47,904 nucleotides of DNA, from contig DATMQA010000090.1 of assembly GCA_035566895.1 (NCBI GenBank), positions 1-47,904 of the forward strand, read 5' to 3'. Below are positions 33,145 to 41,521 of this stretch, one piece after another (position 1 is the first letter of the stretch; each line of letters opens with the position of its first letter). The notes under the pieces were generated by a model that was given only the letters and a program-made list of their open reading frames with translations, searched no databases and had not been told where the DNA came from. Made by a program: the position numbers and the translations under genes. Source of the stretch: DATMQA01 sp035566895 (GTDB lineage Bacteria; Verrucomicrobiota; Verrucomicrobiia; Limisphaerales; UBA8199).

Positions 33145-33625
33145 GCCACGGTGAGGGGTTGCAGCCCCAAAATACGACCTTGTCCGCCGTTAGACGAGGT
33201 TGGTCGCACAATACATAGTGGAGGGCTGTGTCGCCGAGCGCGACCGGCCCCCGAGAATACCAAAAATGAGAAAACAACCATCGCCCAAAAGCCAGGCGCC
33301 CGATGAGCGCCTTCTGCCTGCAATGAGAGCCGAGCCGGCTAACGACCTTCCAGATGTCCTCGGGCTGCTGGCCGGGTTTCTCATCGGAATGATCGAGGAC
33401 CTGTCCTCCATGTTAACACTATTTAACACTCCTGCAGTCTCTTGCAGGCTCTTGTAAGATAATAAATTTTTTTCCACCGCATCGCAGGTCAGTCGCGCAG
33501 ATTGCGAAGATTATTCTCCTTTTCTCCGCCGCAATCTGCCAGCCTCTGGTCCGACGTTATGACACATGACACGTCCAATAATGCGGGGCTGGATTGGACC
33601 CTTATGGTGAGCCGAACGTTCCCAA
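33145..33625. other. Intergenic stretch without a supported gene
   Basis: The only structure seen is at 33411-33460: two 10-mers tgttaacact/atttaacact and three looser 10-mers cctgcagtct/cttgcaggct/cttgtaagat, which also form a small cctgca/tgcagg hairpin. A plus-strand frame at 33266-33457 (starting MRKQPSPKSQ) has some protein character (DLPDVLGLLAGFLIGMIED) but no ribosome site or recognisable family. Confidence 0.5.
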
Positions 33626-36600
33626 ATGGAGCCCACGAACAAATCTGACGTCGGGAGCGCGAAGCTTCGAAAAAACTCGCAGCAGAGCGGAACCGCGCCC
33701 AAAGTCATCCTCTCGAGGCTGCTCAAGTTCTTTTTCCTGCTGTTGTCCCTGGGTGCCTTTTCTTCTCCGGCCGCTGCCCTGGTTGTCGGGCAATTGCGTT
33801 GCGAGTATCTCAAAGACCCTTTGGGCATCGATGCTCCTCACCCTCGTTTGGGCTGGGTGTTGGAGTCCGACAAACCTGGCTCTCGCGGCCAGCGCCAGTC
33901 GGCGTATCAAATCGTCGTCGCCGGCAGCCAGAAGCAACTCGACGCCAACAGACCCGATTTGTGGGATACCGGGAAAGTCAATTCAGACCGGTCCATTCAC
34001 GTTCCCTACGGAGGCCGGCCGTTGGTCTCCGAGCAGGAATGCTTTTGGAAAGTTCGGGTATGGGACCAGGCCGGCAAAGCCTCCGCCTGGAGCCAACCCG
34101 CCCATTGGAGCATGGGGTTGCTTTCACCATCCGACTGGCAAGCCAAATGGCTCGGCCAGGATGGCGATGAACCTAAGGCCACCTTCACCGACGCCAATTG
34201 GATTTGGTTTCCGGAAGGACACCCGGAAAAATCAGCGCCCGTTGCAACGCGATATTTCCGTCGGGCCTTCGATTTGCCCGCTGGGCGCCCCATTAAGAGC
34301 GCCCGCTGGTTGGTGGCCGCCGATAACCAGTTCACCGCTTTCGTAAATGGCCGCCCGGCCGGTGTCGGCGCCAGCTTCAAATCCGTTTCCGACCTGGAAG
34401 TGCTCGGCCGGCTCCACGCCGGCAAGAACCTGCTGGCGGCCTCGGTTAAGAACACCGGCGAGGAACCTAACCCGGCCGGCTTCCTGGCTTTGCTTCAAAT
34501 TGAATTCGAGCAAGGCGACCCCTTGCTGCTGCCCACCGATGAAACCTGGCAAACCTCCGCCGAAGAATTGCCCGGTTGGGAAAAGCCTGAATCCGAGGAT
34601 TCCACGTGGCTGCCGGCCCGGAATCTCGGTCCGGCTGGCATGGAGCCTTGGGGCACAGTCGCCGGCGTCGAGGACCGGCGCCTGGCCGCGCGCTGGCTCC
34701 GCAAGGAATTCCAACTGAACAAAACCGTGCGGCGTGCGACCGCTTACCTCTCGGGCCTGGGCCTCTCCGAGTTTTACCTCAACGGCCAAAGAATCGGCGA
34801 CCAGGTGCTCTCGCCGGGATTGACCGATTACTCCAAGCGCATCTTTTACGTCACGCACGACGTCACTCACAATCTGAAGCGCGGCGCGAATGCCATTGGA
34901 GTCGTGCTCGGCAATGGCCGCTTCTTCGCCCCGCGCAGCAACATCCCGACTCCCACACGCACCTACGGCTTTCCCAGGCTGCTGTTCCAGATGCGGCTCG
35001 AATACACCGATGGCTCGACCGCCACGATTGCCAGCGATGAAACCTGGAAACTCACCACGGAAGGCCCGATACGCGCCAACAATGAGTACGATGGCGAGCA
35101 GTACGACGCGCGCCTCGAATTGAGCGGCTGGACCCAACCCGGCTTTGAGGATTCAAAATGGCCTTGTGCGCAATCAGTGGCCGCTCCGGGGGGTGTGCTG
35201 GCGGCCCAAATGATTGACCCGATCCGGGTCACCGCGACGCTGAAACCCATCGCCCTTACGGAGCCAACGCCCGGCACTTACATCTTCGACCTGGGCCAGA
35301 ATATGGTCGGCTGGTGCCGGCTGCGCGTCACCGGCCCGCGCGGTGCCACCGTCTCGCTCCGCCACGCCGAGACGCTGAAGCCTGACGGCACGCTCTACCT
35401 CGACAACATCCGGTCGGCCAAAGTAACGGACACCTATACGCTTAAGGGCGCCGGCCAGGAGGTTTACGAACCGCGCTTCACCTATCACGGCTTTCGCTAT
35501 GTCGAAGTCAATGGTTACCCGGGCAAACCCACTTTGACGAGCCTCGAAGGCCGGGTGGTCAACGATGACCTGGAGAGCGGCGGAGAGTTCACCTGCTCGA
35601 ATCCCTTGCTCAACCGGATTTACCAAAACATCCGCTGGGGGGCGCGGGGCAATTACCGCAGCATTCCCACGGATTGCCCCCAGCGCGACGAGCGTCAAGG
35701 CTGGCTTGGCGACCGCTCGGCCGAGGCCAAAGGCGAGGCTTACCTTTTCAACACCGCCGCGCTTTACTCCAAATGGCTTCAGGATATGGCCGATGCCCAG
35801 AAAGAGAGCGGCAGCGTGCCGGATGTCTGCCCGCCTTATTGGCCGCTGTACAACGACAACGTGACCTGGCCCAGCAGCACCGTCATCATTCCGGGTGAAT
35901 TGTTGGAGCAATTCGGCGACCGCGCCATCATCGCGCGCCACTACGCCAGTGGAAAAAATTGGATGGATTACATGAGCTGCTTCGTCACCAACGGCATCAT
36001 CGGCCGCGACAACTATGGCGATTGGTGCGTGCCGCCCGAAGACCCCAGGCTGATTCATTCCGAAGACCCCAAGCGCAAAACCGCGGTGAACCTGCTGGCC
36101 ACGGCTTACTTTTATCATGACGCCCTCCTGATGGAGCAATATGCCCGGCAGCTCGGCTTCAGCGACGATGCGGGGCATTTCCATGAATTGGCGGAAACCC
36201 TTTACGCTGGTTTCAATCGGAGTTTCCTGGATGAGGATGCCGGCCGGTACGACAACGGGTCTCAAAGTTCCTGTGTCCTCCCTCTGGCCTTCGGGCTGGT
36301 GCCGGAGTCCCAGCGCGAGCGCATCTTCACTCACCTCCTCAGGAAAATTCAGGACGAAAGCCATGACCATATCGGCACGGGTCTCATCGGCGGCCAGTGG
36401 CTCATGCGCGTTCTTTCCGATCATGGCCGTGCCGACCTGGCCTATACCATCGCCACCCAAAAGACCTATCCCAGTTGGGGTTATATGGTCGAAAATGGCG
36501 CCACCACGTTGTGGGAGTTGTGGAATGGCAACACGGCCGACCCCGCGATGAATTCCGGCAATCACGTTATGCTGGTCGGAGACCTCGTCATCTGGCTCAA

Positions 36601-36994
36601 TGAATATCTGGCCGGCATTAAGCCCGACACCGCGCAACCCGGCTTCAAACACATTATCATGCGTCCCGAACCGGTCGGCGATTTGACCTTCGTCCGCGCC
36701 ACTCACCGCTCTCCCTACGGCGTCATCGCCAGCGCGTGGCAAAAAGACGCTCAAGGCTTCCACTGGAACCTCACCGTTCCCGTCAACACCACGGCGACAG
36801 TTTATCTCCCCTCCACCCATAATCTTAATCTTACTCCTAATCTTAATCCTGCTCCTAACCTCTCCGACATCAAAGAAACCGGCAAACCAGTCCTGCGCGA
36901 CCGTAGCCTGGAATTCCGCCGCGTGGAAAACGGCCGCGCGGTTTTCGAGATTGGGTCGGGCAGTTACCACTTTGATGTAATGAATCGTGGGTGA
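33626..36994 (+). CDS. Secreted alpha-L-rhamnosidase, glycoside hydrolase family 78
   Basis: It removes terminal alpha-L-rhamnose from glycans such as rhamnogalacturonan, ulvan or plant glycosides. Of 1122 residues, the N-terminal part carries a hydrophobic signal segment (about 31-51). Fn3-like and beta-sandwich domains follow (LRCEYLKDPLGIDAPHPRLG is the family opening). The (alpha/alpha)6 barrel has DCPQRDERQGWLGD with general acid Glu689 and NGATTLWELWNG with Glu964 as proposed base, and the Rhamnosid C-terminal domain (FKHIIMRP, VRATHRSPYG). A loop near 1066-1079 is encoded by seven tandem hexamers. It is 784 bp from the previous gene and may have its own promoter. Confidence 0.93.
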   Translation: MEPTNKSDVGSAKLRKNSQQSGTAPKVILSRLLKFFFLLLSLGAFSSPAAALVVGQLRCEYLKDPLGIDAPHPRLGWVLESDKPGSRGQRQSAYQIVVAGSQKQLDANRPDLWDTGKVNSDRSIHVPYGGRPLVSEQECFWKVRVWDQAGKASAWSQPAHWSMGLLSPSDWQAKWLGQDGDEPKATFTDANWIWFPEGHPEKSAPVATRYFRRAFDLPAGRPIKSARWLVAADNQFTAFVNGRPAGVGASFKSVSDLEVLGRLHAGKNLLAASVKNTGEEPNPAGFLALLQIEFEQGDPLLLPTDETWQTSAEELPGWEKPESEDSTWLPARNLGPAGMEPWGTVAGVEDRRLAARWLRKEFQLNKTVRRATAYLSGLGLSEFYLNGQRIGDQVLSPGLTDYSKRIFYVTHDVTHNLKRGANAIGVVLGNGRFFAPRSNIPTPTRTYGFPRLLFQMRLEYTDGSTATIASDETWKLTTEGPIRANNEYDGEQYDARLELSGWTQPGFEDSKWPCAQSVAAPGGVLAAQMIDPIRVTATLKPIALTEPTPGTYIFDLGQNMVGWCRLRVTGPRGATVSLRHAETLKPDGTLYLDNIRSAKVTDTYTLKGAGQEVYEPRFTYHGFRYVEVNGYPGKPTLTSLEGRVVNDDLESGGEFTCSNPLLNRIYQNIRWGARGNYRSIPTDCPQRDERQGWLGDRSAEAKGEAYLFNTAALYSKWLQDMADAQKESGSVPDVCPPYWPLYNDNVTWPSSTVIIPGELLEQFGDRAIIARHYASGKNWMDYMSCFVTNGIIGRDNYGDWCVPPEDPRLIHSEDPKRKTAVNLLATAYFYHDALLMEQYARQLGFSDDAGHFHELAETLYAGFNRSFLDEDAGRYDNGSQSSCVLPLAFGLVPESQRERIFTHLLRKIQDESHDHIGTGLIGGQWLMRVLSDHGRADLAYTIATQKTYPSWGYMVENGATTLWELWNGNTADPAMNSGNHVMLVGDLVIWLNEYLAGIKPDTAQPGFKHIIMRPEPVGDLTFVRATHRSPYGVIASAWQKDAQGFHWNLTVPVNTTATVYLPSTHNLNLTPNLNPAPNLSDIKETGKPVLRDRSLEFRRVENGRAVFEIGSGSYHFDVMNRG
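36821..36862 (+). repeat. In-frame tandem hexamer array inside the GH78 gene
   Basis: The seven hexamers are aatctt, aatctt, actcct, aatctt, aatcct, gctcct and aacctc. The first six form two 18-bp super-units with three differences. They encode the dipeptides NL-NL-TP-NL-NP-AP-NL at residues 1066-1079, between two conserved strands of the C-terminal domain. The composition (Asn/Leu/Pro) is unlike the flanking protein, indicating a secondary insertion that kept the frame. Confidence 0.8.
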
Positions 36995-37074
36995 CGAACA
37001 GGAAGGTCTTCGGATTTTCCTGCCGCCTTCTTAAGAGCTTGCAACCTTTAGCCTGCCCCGCAAACATCCGCCGC

Positions 37075-37875
37075 ATGAACCGTATCGACGAAAGATTCGC
37101 CCGGCTCAGGCGCGAGGGGCGGAAAGGGTTCATTGTCTATATCGGTTCAGGGGATCCGAGCCTCCAATCTACGCGCCAATTAGCGCTGGCGTTCGATAAG
37201 CTCGGTGTGGACATCCTGGAATTGGGTGTGCCTTTCAGCGATCCCCTGGCGGATGGGCTGGTGAATCAATTGGCAGCCCAGCGCGGTTTGGAAGCCGGCG
37301 CAACGCCGCCAAAAGTGTTGGAAACCGTGGGAGCGATTCGGAAGGAATCGGAAATCCCCATCGTCTTGTACATCTACTTTAATCTCATCCACCGCTACGG
37401 CCTGGAGCGCTTTTTTCGGGATGCCGCCAAGGCCGGAGTTGATGGGTTGCTCGTGCTCGACCTGCCGCCCGAAGAGGGCGAGAATTATGAAGTCCTGATG
37501 CACCAGGCCGGGCTGTGCAATATTTACCTGGTTGCGCCCACGACCCCGGACGACCGGATCGAATTCATTGTTAAGCGGGGGCGCGGTTTCATCTATTATG
37601 TTTCGCGTGAAGGAGTGACGGGAATGCAGCAGAAAGTCTCCGATACAATCGCTCAAATGACGGCCAAAATCCGCGCGCACACCGGCCTCCCCATTGCGGT
37701 TGGGTTCGGCATTTCGACCCCGGAGCAGGCAAAGACCGTTGCGCAGAATGCCGAGGCCATCGTCGTCGGCAGCGCGATCGTGAACCAGATTGCGGAGCAC
37801 GGCCTGAAACCGGATTTAGTTCCCCGTGTGACCGAGTTTGTAAAATCCCTCATCGCCGGAGTCAAACCAGCATGA
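37075..37875 (+). CDS. trpA: Tryptophan synthase alpha chain
   Basis: It cleaves indole-3-glycerol phosphate to indole and glyceraldehyde 3-phosphate for the beta subunit. From the ATG at 37075 the protein has 266 residues. ELGVPFSDPLADG places the catalytic Glu49 and Asp60 at the same numbers as in Salmonella TrpA, which supports this start over one at 36991. The phosphate-binding end GFGIS and VVGSAIV is present. No trpB or other trp gene is in the window. Its stop overlaps the next start (ATGA), tying it to a nucleotide-sugar gene. Confidence 0.95.
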   Translation: MNRIDERFARLRREGRKGFIVYIGSGDPSLQSTRQLALAFDKLGVDILELGVPFSDPLADGLVNQLAAQRGLEAGATPPKVLETVGAIRKESEIPIVLYIYFNLIHRYGLERFFRDAAKAGVDGLLVLDLPPEEGENYEVLMHQAGLCNIYLVAPTTPDDRIEFIVKRGRGFIYYVSREGVTGMQQKVSDTIAQMTAKIRAHTGLPIAVGFGISTPEQAKTVAQNAEAIVVGSAIVNQIAEHGLKPDLVPRVTEFVKSLIAGVKPA

Positions 37876-39005
37876 AAACCAAACCTGACACCAACGATCG
37901 ATTCGTCATCATCATGGCCGGCGGCAAAGGCGAACGTTTTTGGCCGGTGAGCCGGGAGAAGACGCCCAAACAACTCCTGGCCCTGCTGGGCAACCGTTCG
38001 TTTCTTCAGCAAGCAGTGGACCGCGTGCTGCCTTTGGTTCCGATTAAGAACATCCTGGTCATTACCAATGAGGCGCAGGCGGCGGAAGTGCGCAAGCAAT
38101 TGCCAAAGCTGCCGAAACAAAACCTGATTGCCGAGCCCGTCGGTCGCGATACCACGGCAGCGGTTACGCTCGGTGCGGCGCTCGTGGGCGCGCGCTCCAC
38201 CACCGGAGTTATGGCCGTGCTGCCGGCCGACCATATCATTCCCGAAGAAAAGAAATTTCAGCAGGTGTTGGCAGACGCTTTTGATTTGGCGAGCCGTGGT
38301 CAGGCGATTATCACGCTCGGCATCAAGCCCACCGAGCCGGCCACCGGTTACGGCTACATCCGCGTGGGCGAGCCGCTGCCGCCGCCGCAAGGAGTCAAAT
38401 CCTACAAGACCACATTTTATCGGGCCGAGCAGTTCGTCGAAAAGCCGAACTTCGACAAAGCGCTGGAATATCTCAACAGCGGCCAGTATCGGTGGAACGC
38501 CGGGATGTTTCTCTGGTCATTCGTGACCATTACGGAGGGCCTGCAGAAACACCAGCCCGAAATGTATGCCGCCTGCCAGCGCTGGTTCAAAGTGGCCGGC
38601 ACGCCGGCCAAACTTGCCAAAGTGCTGGCGAAGGAATATCCCGAGTTGAAGAAAATCTCGATCGATTACGCGCTCATGGAGCATGCGCAGAACGTCATTG
38701 TGGCCGATGGCGCATTCGAATGGGACGACCTTGGCTCGTGGACCGCTCTGGGCCGTCATCTCAAGGCCGACCCCGAAGGCAATTGCGCCGTGGCCGATTT
38801 CATTCACGTAGATGCAGCACGCAACATCATCTTCGATGCGCGCAGCAAAGAGCGGCGCACCCCCATCGCCGTGGTAGGGTTGCGGGACTCGATCCTGGTT
38901 CAGACCGACGATGCGACCTTGCTGGCGCACAAGAGCCAGGCGCAGAAGGTGAAGGAATTAGTCAAGAAACTGGGAGAAGATGCGAAACTAAGGAAGCTGA
39001 TTTAA
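37872..39005 (+). CDS. manC: Mannose-1-phosphate guanylyltransferase
   Basis: It makes GDP-mannose from mannose 1-phosphate and GTP, a precursor of polysaccharides and GDP-fucose or rhamnose. The 377 residues contain the signature GGKGERFWPVSREKTPKQ, the LPADHII motif, FVEKP and NAGMFLW. The length fits the single-domain form without the C-terminal isomerase domain found in ManC/AlgA fusions. The ATG overlaps the trpA stop by 4 bp, so translation is coupled, an unusual pairing of pathways. Confidence 0.93.
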   Translation: MKTKPDTNDRFVIIMAGGKGERFWPVSREKTPKQLLALLGNRSFLQQAVDRVLPLVPIKNILVITNEAQAAEVRKQLPKLPKQNLIAEPVGRDTTAAVTLGAALVGARSTTGVMAVLPADHIIPEEKKFQQVLADAFDLASRGQAIITLGIKPTEPATGYGYIRVGEPLPPPQGVKSYKTTFYRAEQFVEKPNFDKALEYLNSGQYRWNAGMFLWSFVTITEGLQKHQPEMYAACQRWFKVAGTPAKLAKVLAKEYPELKKISIDYALMEHAQNVIVADGAFEWDDLGSWTALGRHLKADPEGNCAVADFIHVDAARNIIFDARSKERRTPIAVVGLRDSILVQTDDATLLAHKSQAQKVKELVKKLGEDAKLRKLI

Positions 39006-39015
39006 CTGTGCCCGT

Positions 39016-39100
39016 AGAAGCTTGCCCGCAGATAAAGCAGATAAGACAAAGCCCAATTCTTTTATCCGCGTCAATCTGCGTTATCTGCGGGCACACTTCT
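39016..39100. repeat. Inverted-repeat element D with 9-mer tandem arms
   Basis: The 20-bp arms 39016-39035 and 39081-39100 match at 18 of 20, including a perfect 13-bp core tgcccgcagataa/ttatctgcgggca. The left arm leads into gcagataaa/gcagataag (39028-39045). The right arm ends three tandem 9-mers atccgcgtc/aatctgcgt/tatctgcgg (39064-39090). It lies 10 bp after manC and could also act as a transcript-end stem, though no T-run follows. Confidence 0.7.
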
Positions 39101-39183
39101 GCGGCGTCTATCCACTCGAAATGCTCATCGGATTGACCTTTTAAGCCAAACCGACTTTACTGGCCAGCAAATGTTTTTCCTGG

Positions 39184-40293
39184 ATGAAAGATCACCCTGA
39201 GCCGCTCGACCTCTCTAAAGTGAAGGTCTATCCGTTGGCGGAACGCCAAAGCCTTAGCCGCATCGAGGAATTGGTGGTCGCTCCCGACCAACCGGCCCGC
39301 CCGTGCGGGCCCGAAGCGCAACGGGCTGTTCAGAATTGTGTGCAGGACGTCGTTCAGGCGCGCCAGCGGGGCGCCAGCGTCATCCTGATGTATGGCGCAC
39401 ACCTGATTAAGAACGGCGCGATGGGCATCGTGAACCGATTGATCGAACGCGGTTGGGTGACCCATCTGGCTACTAACGGCGCCGGCACGATTCACGACTG
39501 GGAACTGGCTTTCCTTGGGCGGACCGAAGAAAGCGTTAGGAAGAACGTCGCTACCGGCTCGTTCGGCACCTGGGATGAAACTGGGCGCTATATCCATTTG
39601 GCGCTGCTGGCCGGAGCGCTGCGCCAGGAGGGCTATGGCCGCAGCCTGGGCCGTTTCATCTCGGAGGATGGGGTGACGCTGCCGCCGGCCGAATCGCTGG
39701 AGAAGTCTCTTCGCGCTGAACCGGCGCACCCGCTGGCTCCAGCGCGCGCCGAGTTACTGCAGGTAATGCTGGCGCACAAAATTCCGGCGGGACAAATTAG
39801 TGTGAAACATCCGTGGAAAGAAACTTCGCTCCTGGCGCAGGCTTTTCGGAATAATGTACCCTTTACGGTTCATCCGGGTATCGGCTACGACATCATCGCC
39901 ACTCACCCGATTTTCAACGGAGCCGCGATTGGGCGAGCCGCGGCGACCGACTTCCAGCTCATCGGCCGAGCCGTCGAGAAGCTTGATGGGGGTGTGGTGC
40001 TGTCGGTCGGCTCGGCGATTATGGCGCCGCAGGTGTTCGAGAAGAGCTTGAGCTGCGTCAATAATCTGCGGTTGCAGGCCGGGCGCAAGATCGTGAAGGA
40101 CCACACCATTTATGTGGTGGACCTCCAGGAGGGCGGAAATTGGGATTGGTCCAATGGCGAGCCACCCAAGGATAATCCCGCCTATTACCTGCGGTTCTGC
40201 AAAAGTTTCTCGCGCATGGGCGGCGTCATGCACTACGTCCAATGCGACAACGTGGCGTTTCTGCACAACGTTCTGGGAAAATTAACGCCGTAA
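39184..40293 (+). CDS. Conserved protein of unknown function
   Basis: The 369-residue protein has no signal peptide or membrane helix. I do not recognise a named family with confidence. Strongly protein-like motifs are YGAHLIKNG, THLATNGAGTIHDWELAFLG, VHPGIGYDIIATHP and GGVVLSVGSAIMAPQVFEKSL. The glycine-rich strand-turns suggest a nucleotide- or NAD-binding fold; a distant likeness to deoxyhypusine-synthase-like NAD-binding proteins crossed my mind but is unverified. It is followed by a PfkB-type kinase and preceded by manC, so a role in sugar-nucleotide or heptose-type metabolism is a guess from context. Confidence 0.7.
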   Translation: MKDHPEPLDLSKVKVYPLAERQSLSRIEELVVAPDQPARPCGPEAQRAVQNCVQDVVQARQRGASVILMYGAHLIKNGAMGIVNRLIERGWVTHLATNGAGTIHDWELAFLGRTEESVRKNVATGSFGTWDETGRYIHLALLAGALRQEGYGRSLGRFISEDGVTLPPAESLEKSLRAEPAHPLAPARAELLQVMLAHKIPAGQISVKHPWKETSLLAQAFRNNVPFTVHPGIGYDIIATHPIFNGAAIGRAAATDFQLIGRAVEKLDGGVVLSVGSAIMAPQVFEKSLSCVNNLRLQAGRKIVKDHTIYVVDLQEGGNWDWSNGEPPKDNPAYYLRFCKSFSRMGGVMHYVQCDNVAFLHNVLGKLTP

Positions 40294-40413
40294 TGGAAAT
40301 GGGAGGATACGTAGTAATGGGGGCTTGGAGGGTTGGAGGGTTGGGAACTTCAACCGGCCGCTCCAATTATGCTGCGGTTCCCTGGAACTGCCAAAATCTG
40401 CTGTTCCATTACG
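40289..40413. repeat. Inverted-repeat element E with 8-mer tandem copies
   Basis: cgtaatggaa (40289-40298) and ttccattacg (40404-40413) are a perfect 10-bp inverted repeat. The interior has two tandem ttggaggg units and a decayed third (40325-40348). The left end overlaps the stop codon of the preceding gene and the right end lies 22 bp before the GTG start of the kinase gene, so the element fills the gap exactly. Confidence 0.55.
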
Positions 40414-40435
40414 CCTTCACCCCATTTTCCCGGCT

Positions 40436-41458
40436 GTGAACGCCGAGCGTTTCCAGGCTATCACCCAGAGCTACCCCGGTTTGCGCATCGGCGTGCTGGG
40501 CGACTTCTGTCTCGACCGCTACTTTGAAATCGATCCTGCCAGGCAAGAGACCTCGCTGGAAACCGGCCTGCCCGTCCACAATGTGGTCAACGTGCGCGCG
40601 CAACCGGGCGGTGCCGGCACCATCGTTAACAACCTCGTGGCCTTGGGCATCGGAACCATTTTTCCCATCGGCTTTGCGGGAGAAGACGGGGAAGGCTTCG
40701 AACTTTGGCGCGCTCTTGAGAAACAGCCGGGGGTCCGGCTCGATTATTTTGTCAAAACCGTCCAACGACGCACCTTTACCTACTGCAAGCCCCTGCTCCT
40801 CGCTTCGGGTAAACCGCCGGTGGAACTCAATCGCCTCGATCTCAAAAACTGGACGCCTACGCCCTTGGTGGTCCAGGAGTTATTAATCGGGCGGTTCCAG
40901 GAGGTCGCGCCCAAACTTAATTGTGCGGTTGTTCTCAACCAAGTCGATATTCCCGAGACCGGGGTAGTGACCGGGAAGGTCCTTGAGGCGGTCAAGAACG
41001 AGATGGATGCGCATCCTGAATTTTTGGTCCTGGCCGACAGTCGTCGCGGGCTTCGGGGTTTCCCGCCCGTGGTTTTCAAAATGAACGCCGTTGAACTGTC
41101 CGCTTTAACCGGGGGAGCCAGTGAGTTGACCCTTGAGCAGGTCAAAAAGGCCGCCGCCAAGGTGGCTCGCAAAAATGGCCGGAGCGTTTTTGTTACCCTC
41201 GCGGAAGGTGGGATTCTCGGCGCCAGCGCGCTCGGTGAAGTTCAACATGTGACTGCGTTGCCCGTACGCGGGGAGATCGATGTCGTGGGCGCCGGAGACG
41301 CTGTTTCAGCCAACCTCACCGCGGCTATAGCGGGCGGCGCCACGCTACACGAAGCTATCGAGTTGGCAAATGCCGCCGCCTCCGTTGTCATTCACAAGCT
41401 CGGCACGACCGGGACGGCCAGTGTGGCCGAGATTGCCAACGTGATGCCGCCCGATTGA
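40436..41458 (+). CDS. PfkB-family carbohydrate kinase (RfaE/HldE-kinase-like)
   Basis: This sugar kinase of ribokinase fold has 340 residues from the GTG at 40436. The N-terminal LGDFCLDRYFEID matches the RfaE/HldE kinase opening (GDxxLDRY). PGGAGTIVNNLVALG is PfkB signature 1, and VVGAGDAVSAN holds the catalytic base Asp288 (signature 2). The substrate could be a heptose phosphate, adenosine or another sugar; the pairing with the unknown protein upstream may decide it. An ATG at 40325 would extend it through repeat element E and gives no family-like sequence, so the GTG is preferred. Confidence 0.85.
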   Translation: MNAERFQAITQSYPGLRIGVLGDFCLDRYFEIDPARQETSLETGLPVHNVVNVRAQPGGAGTIVNNLVALGIGTIFPIGFAGEDGEGFELWRALEKQPGVRLDYFVKTVQRRTFTYCKPLLLASGKPPVELNRLDLKNWTPTPLVVQELLIGRFQEVAPKLNCAVVLNQVDIPETGVVTGKVLEAVKNEMDAHPEFLVLADSRRGLRGFPPVVFKMNAVELSALTGGASELTLEQVKKAAAKVARKNGRSVFVTLAEGGILGASALGEVQHVTALPVRGEIDVVGAGDAVSANLTAAIAGGATLHEAIELANAAASVVIHKLGTTGTASVAEIANVMPPD

Positions 41459-41461
41459 CAA

Positions 41462-41481
41462 GTTGAACGCCGAAGGTCGCT
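41462..41481 (+). repeat. Second copy of the 20-nt motif found in element A
   Basis: gttgaacgccgaaggtcgct agrees with 7345-7364 at 15-16 of 20 positions. It lies in the short gap between the kinase gene and the MscS gene. Two copies alone could be chance. Confidence 0.35.
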
Positions 41482-41521
41482 ATTTGAGCCAGCGGCAACC
41501 TCACGTTCCGAGTCGGCCAGG

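Noticed and set aside
33266..33457. Possible small gene beginning MRKQPSPKSQ
   Set aside because: Part of it looks protein-like, but there is no ribosome site, no known family, and its end runs into a 10-mer tandem array.
35174..36970. Minus-strand frame across the GH78 gene (about 598 codons)
   Set aside because: The GH78 catalytic motifs are on the plus strand and the antisense product matches no family.
39023..39093. Intrinsic terminator of manC
   Set aside because: The stem is long and perfect, but no T-run follows and the arms are built of 9-mer tandem repeats shared in plan with other gaps, so it is listed as a repeat element.
40325..40435. N-terminal extension of the PfkB kinase from the ATG at 40325
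   Set aside because: The extension reads through 8-mer repeats of element E and the family sequence begins only after the GTG at 40436.
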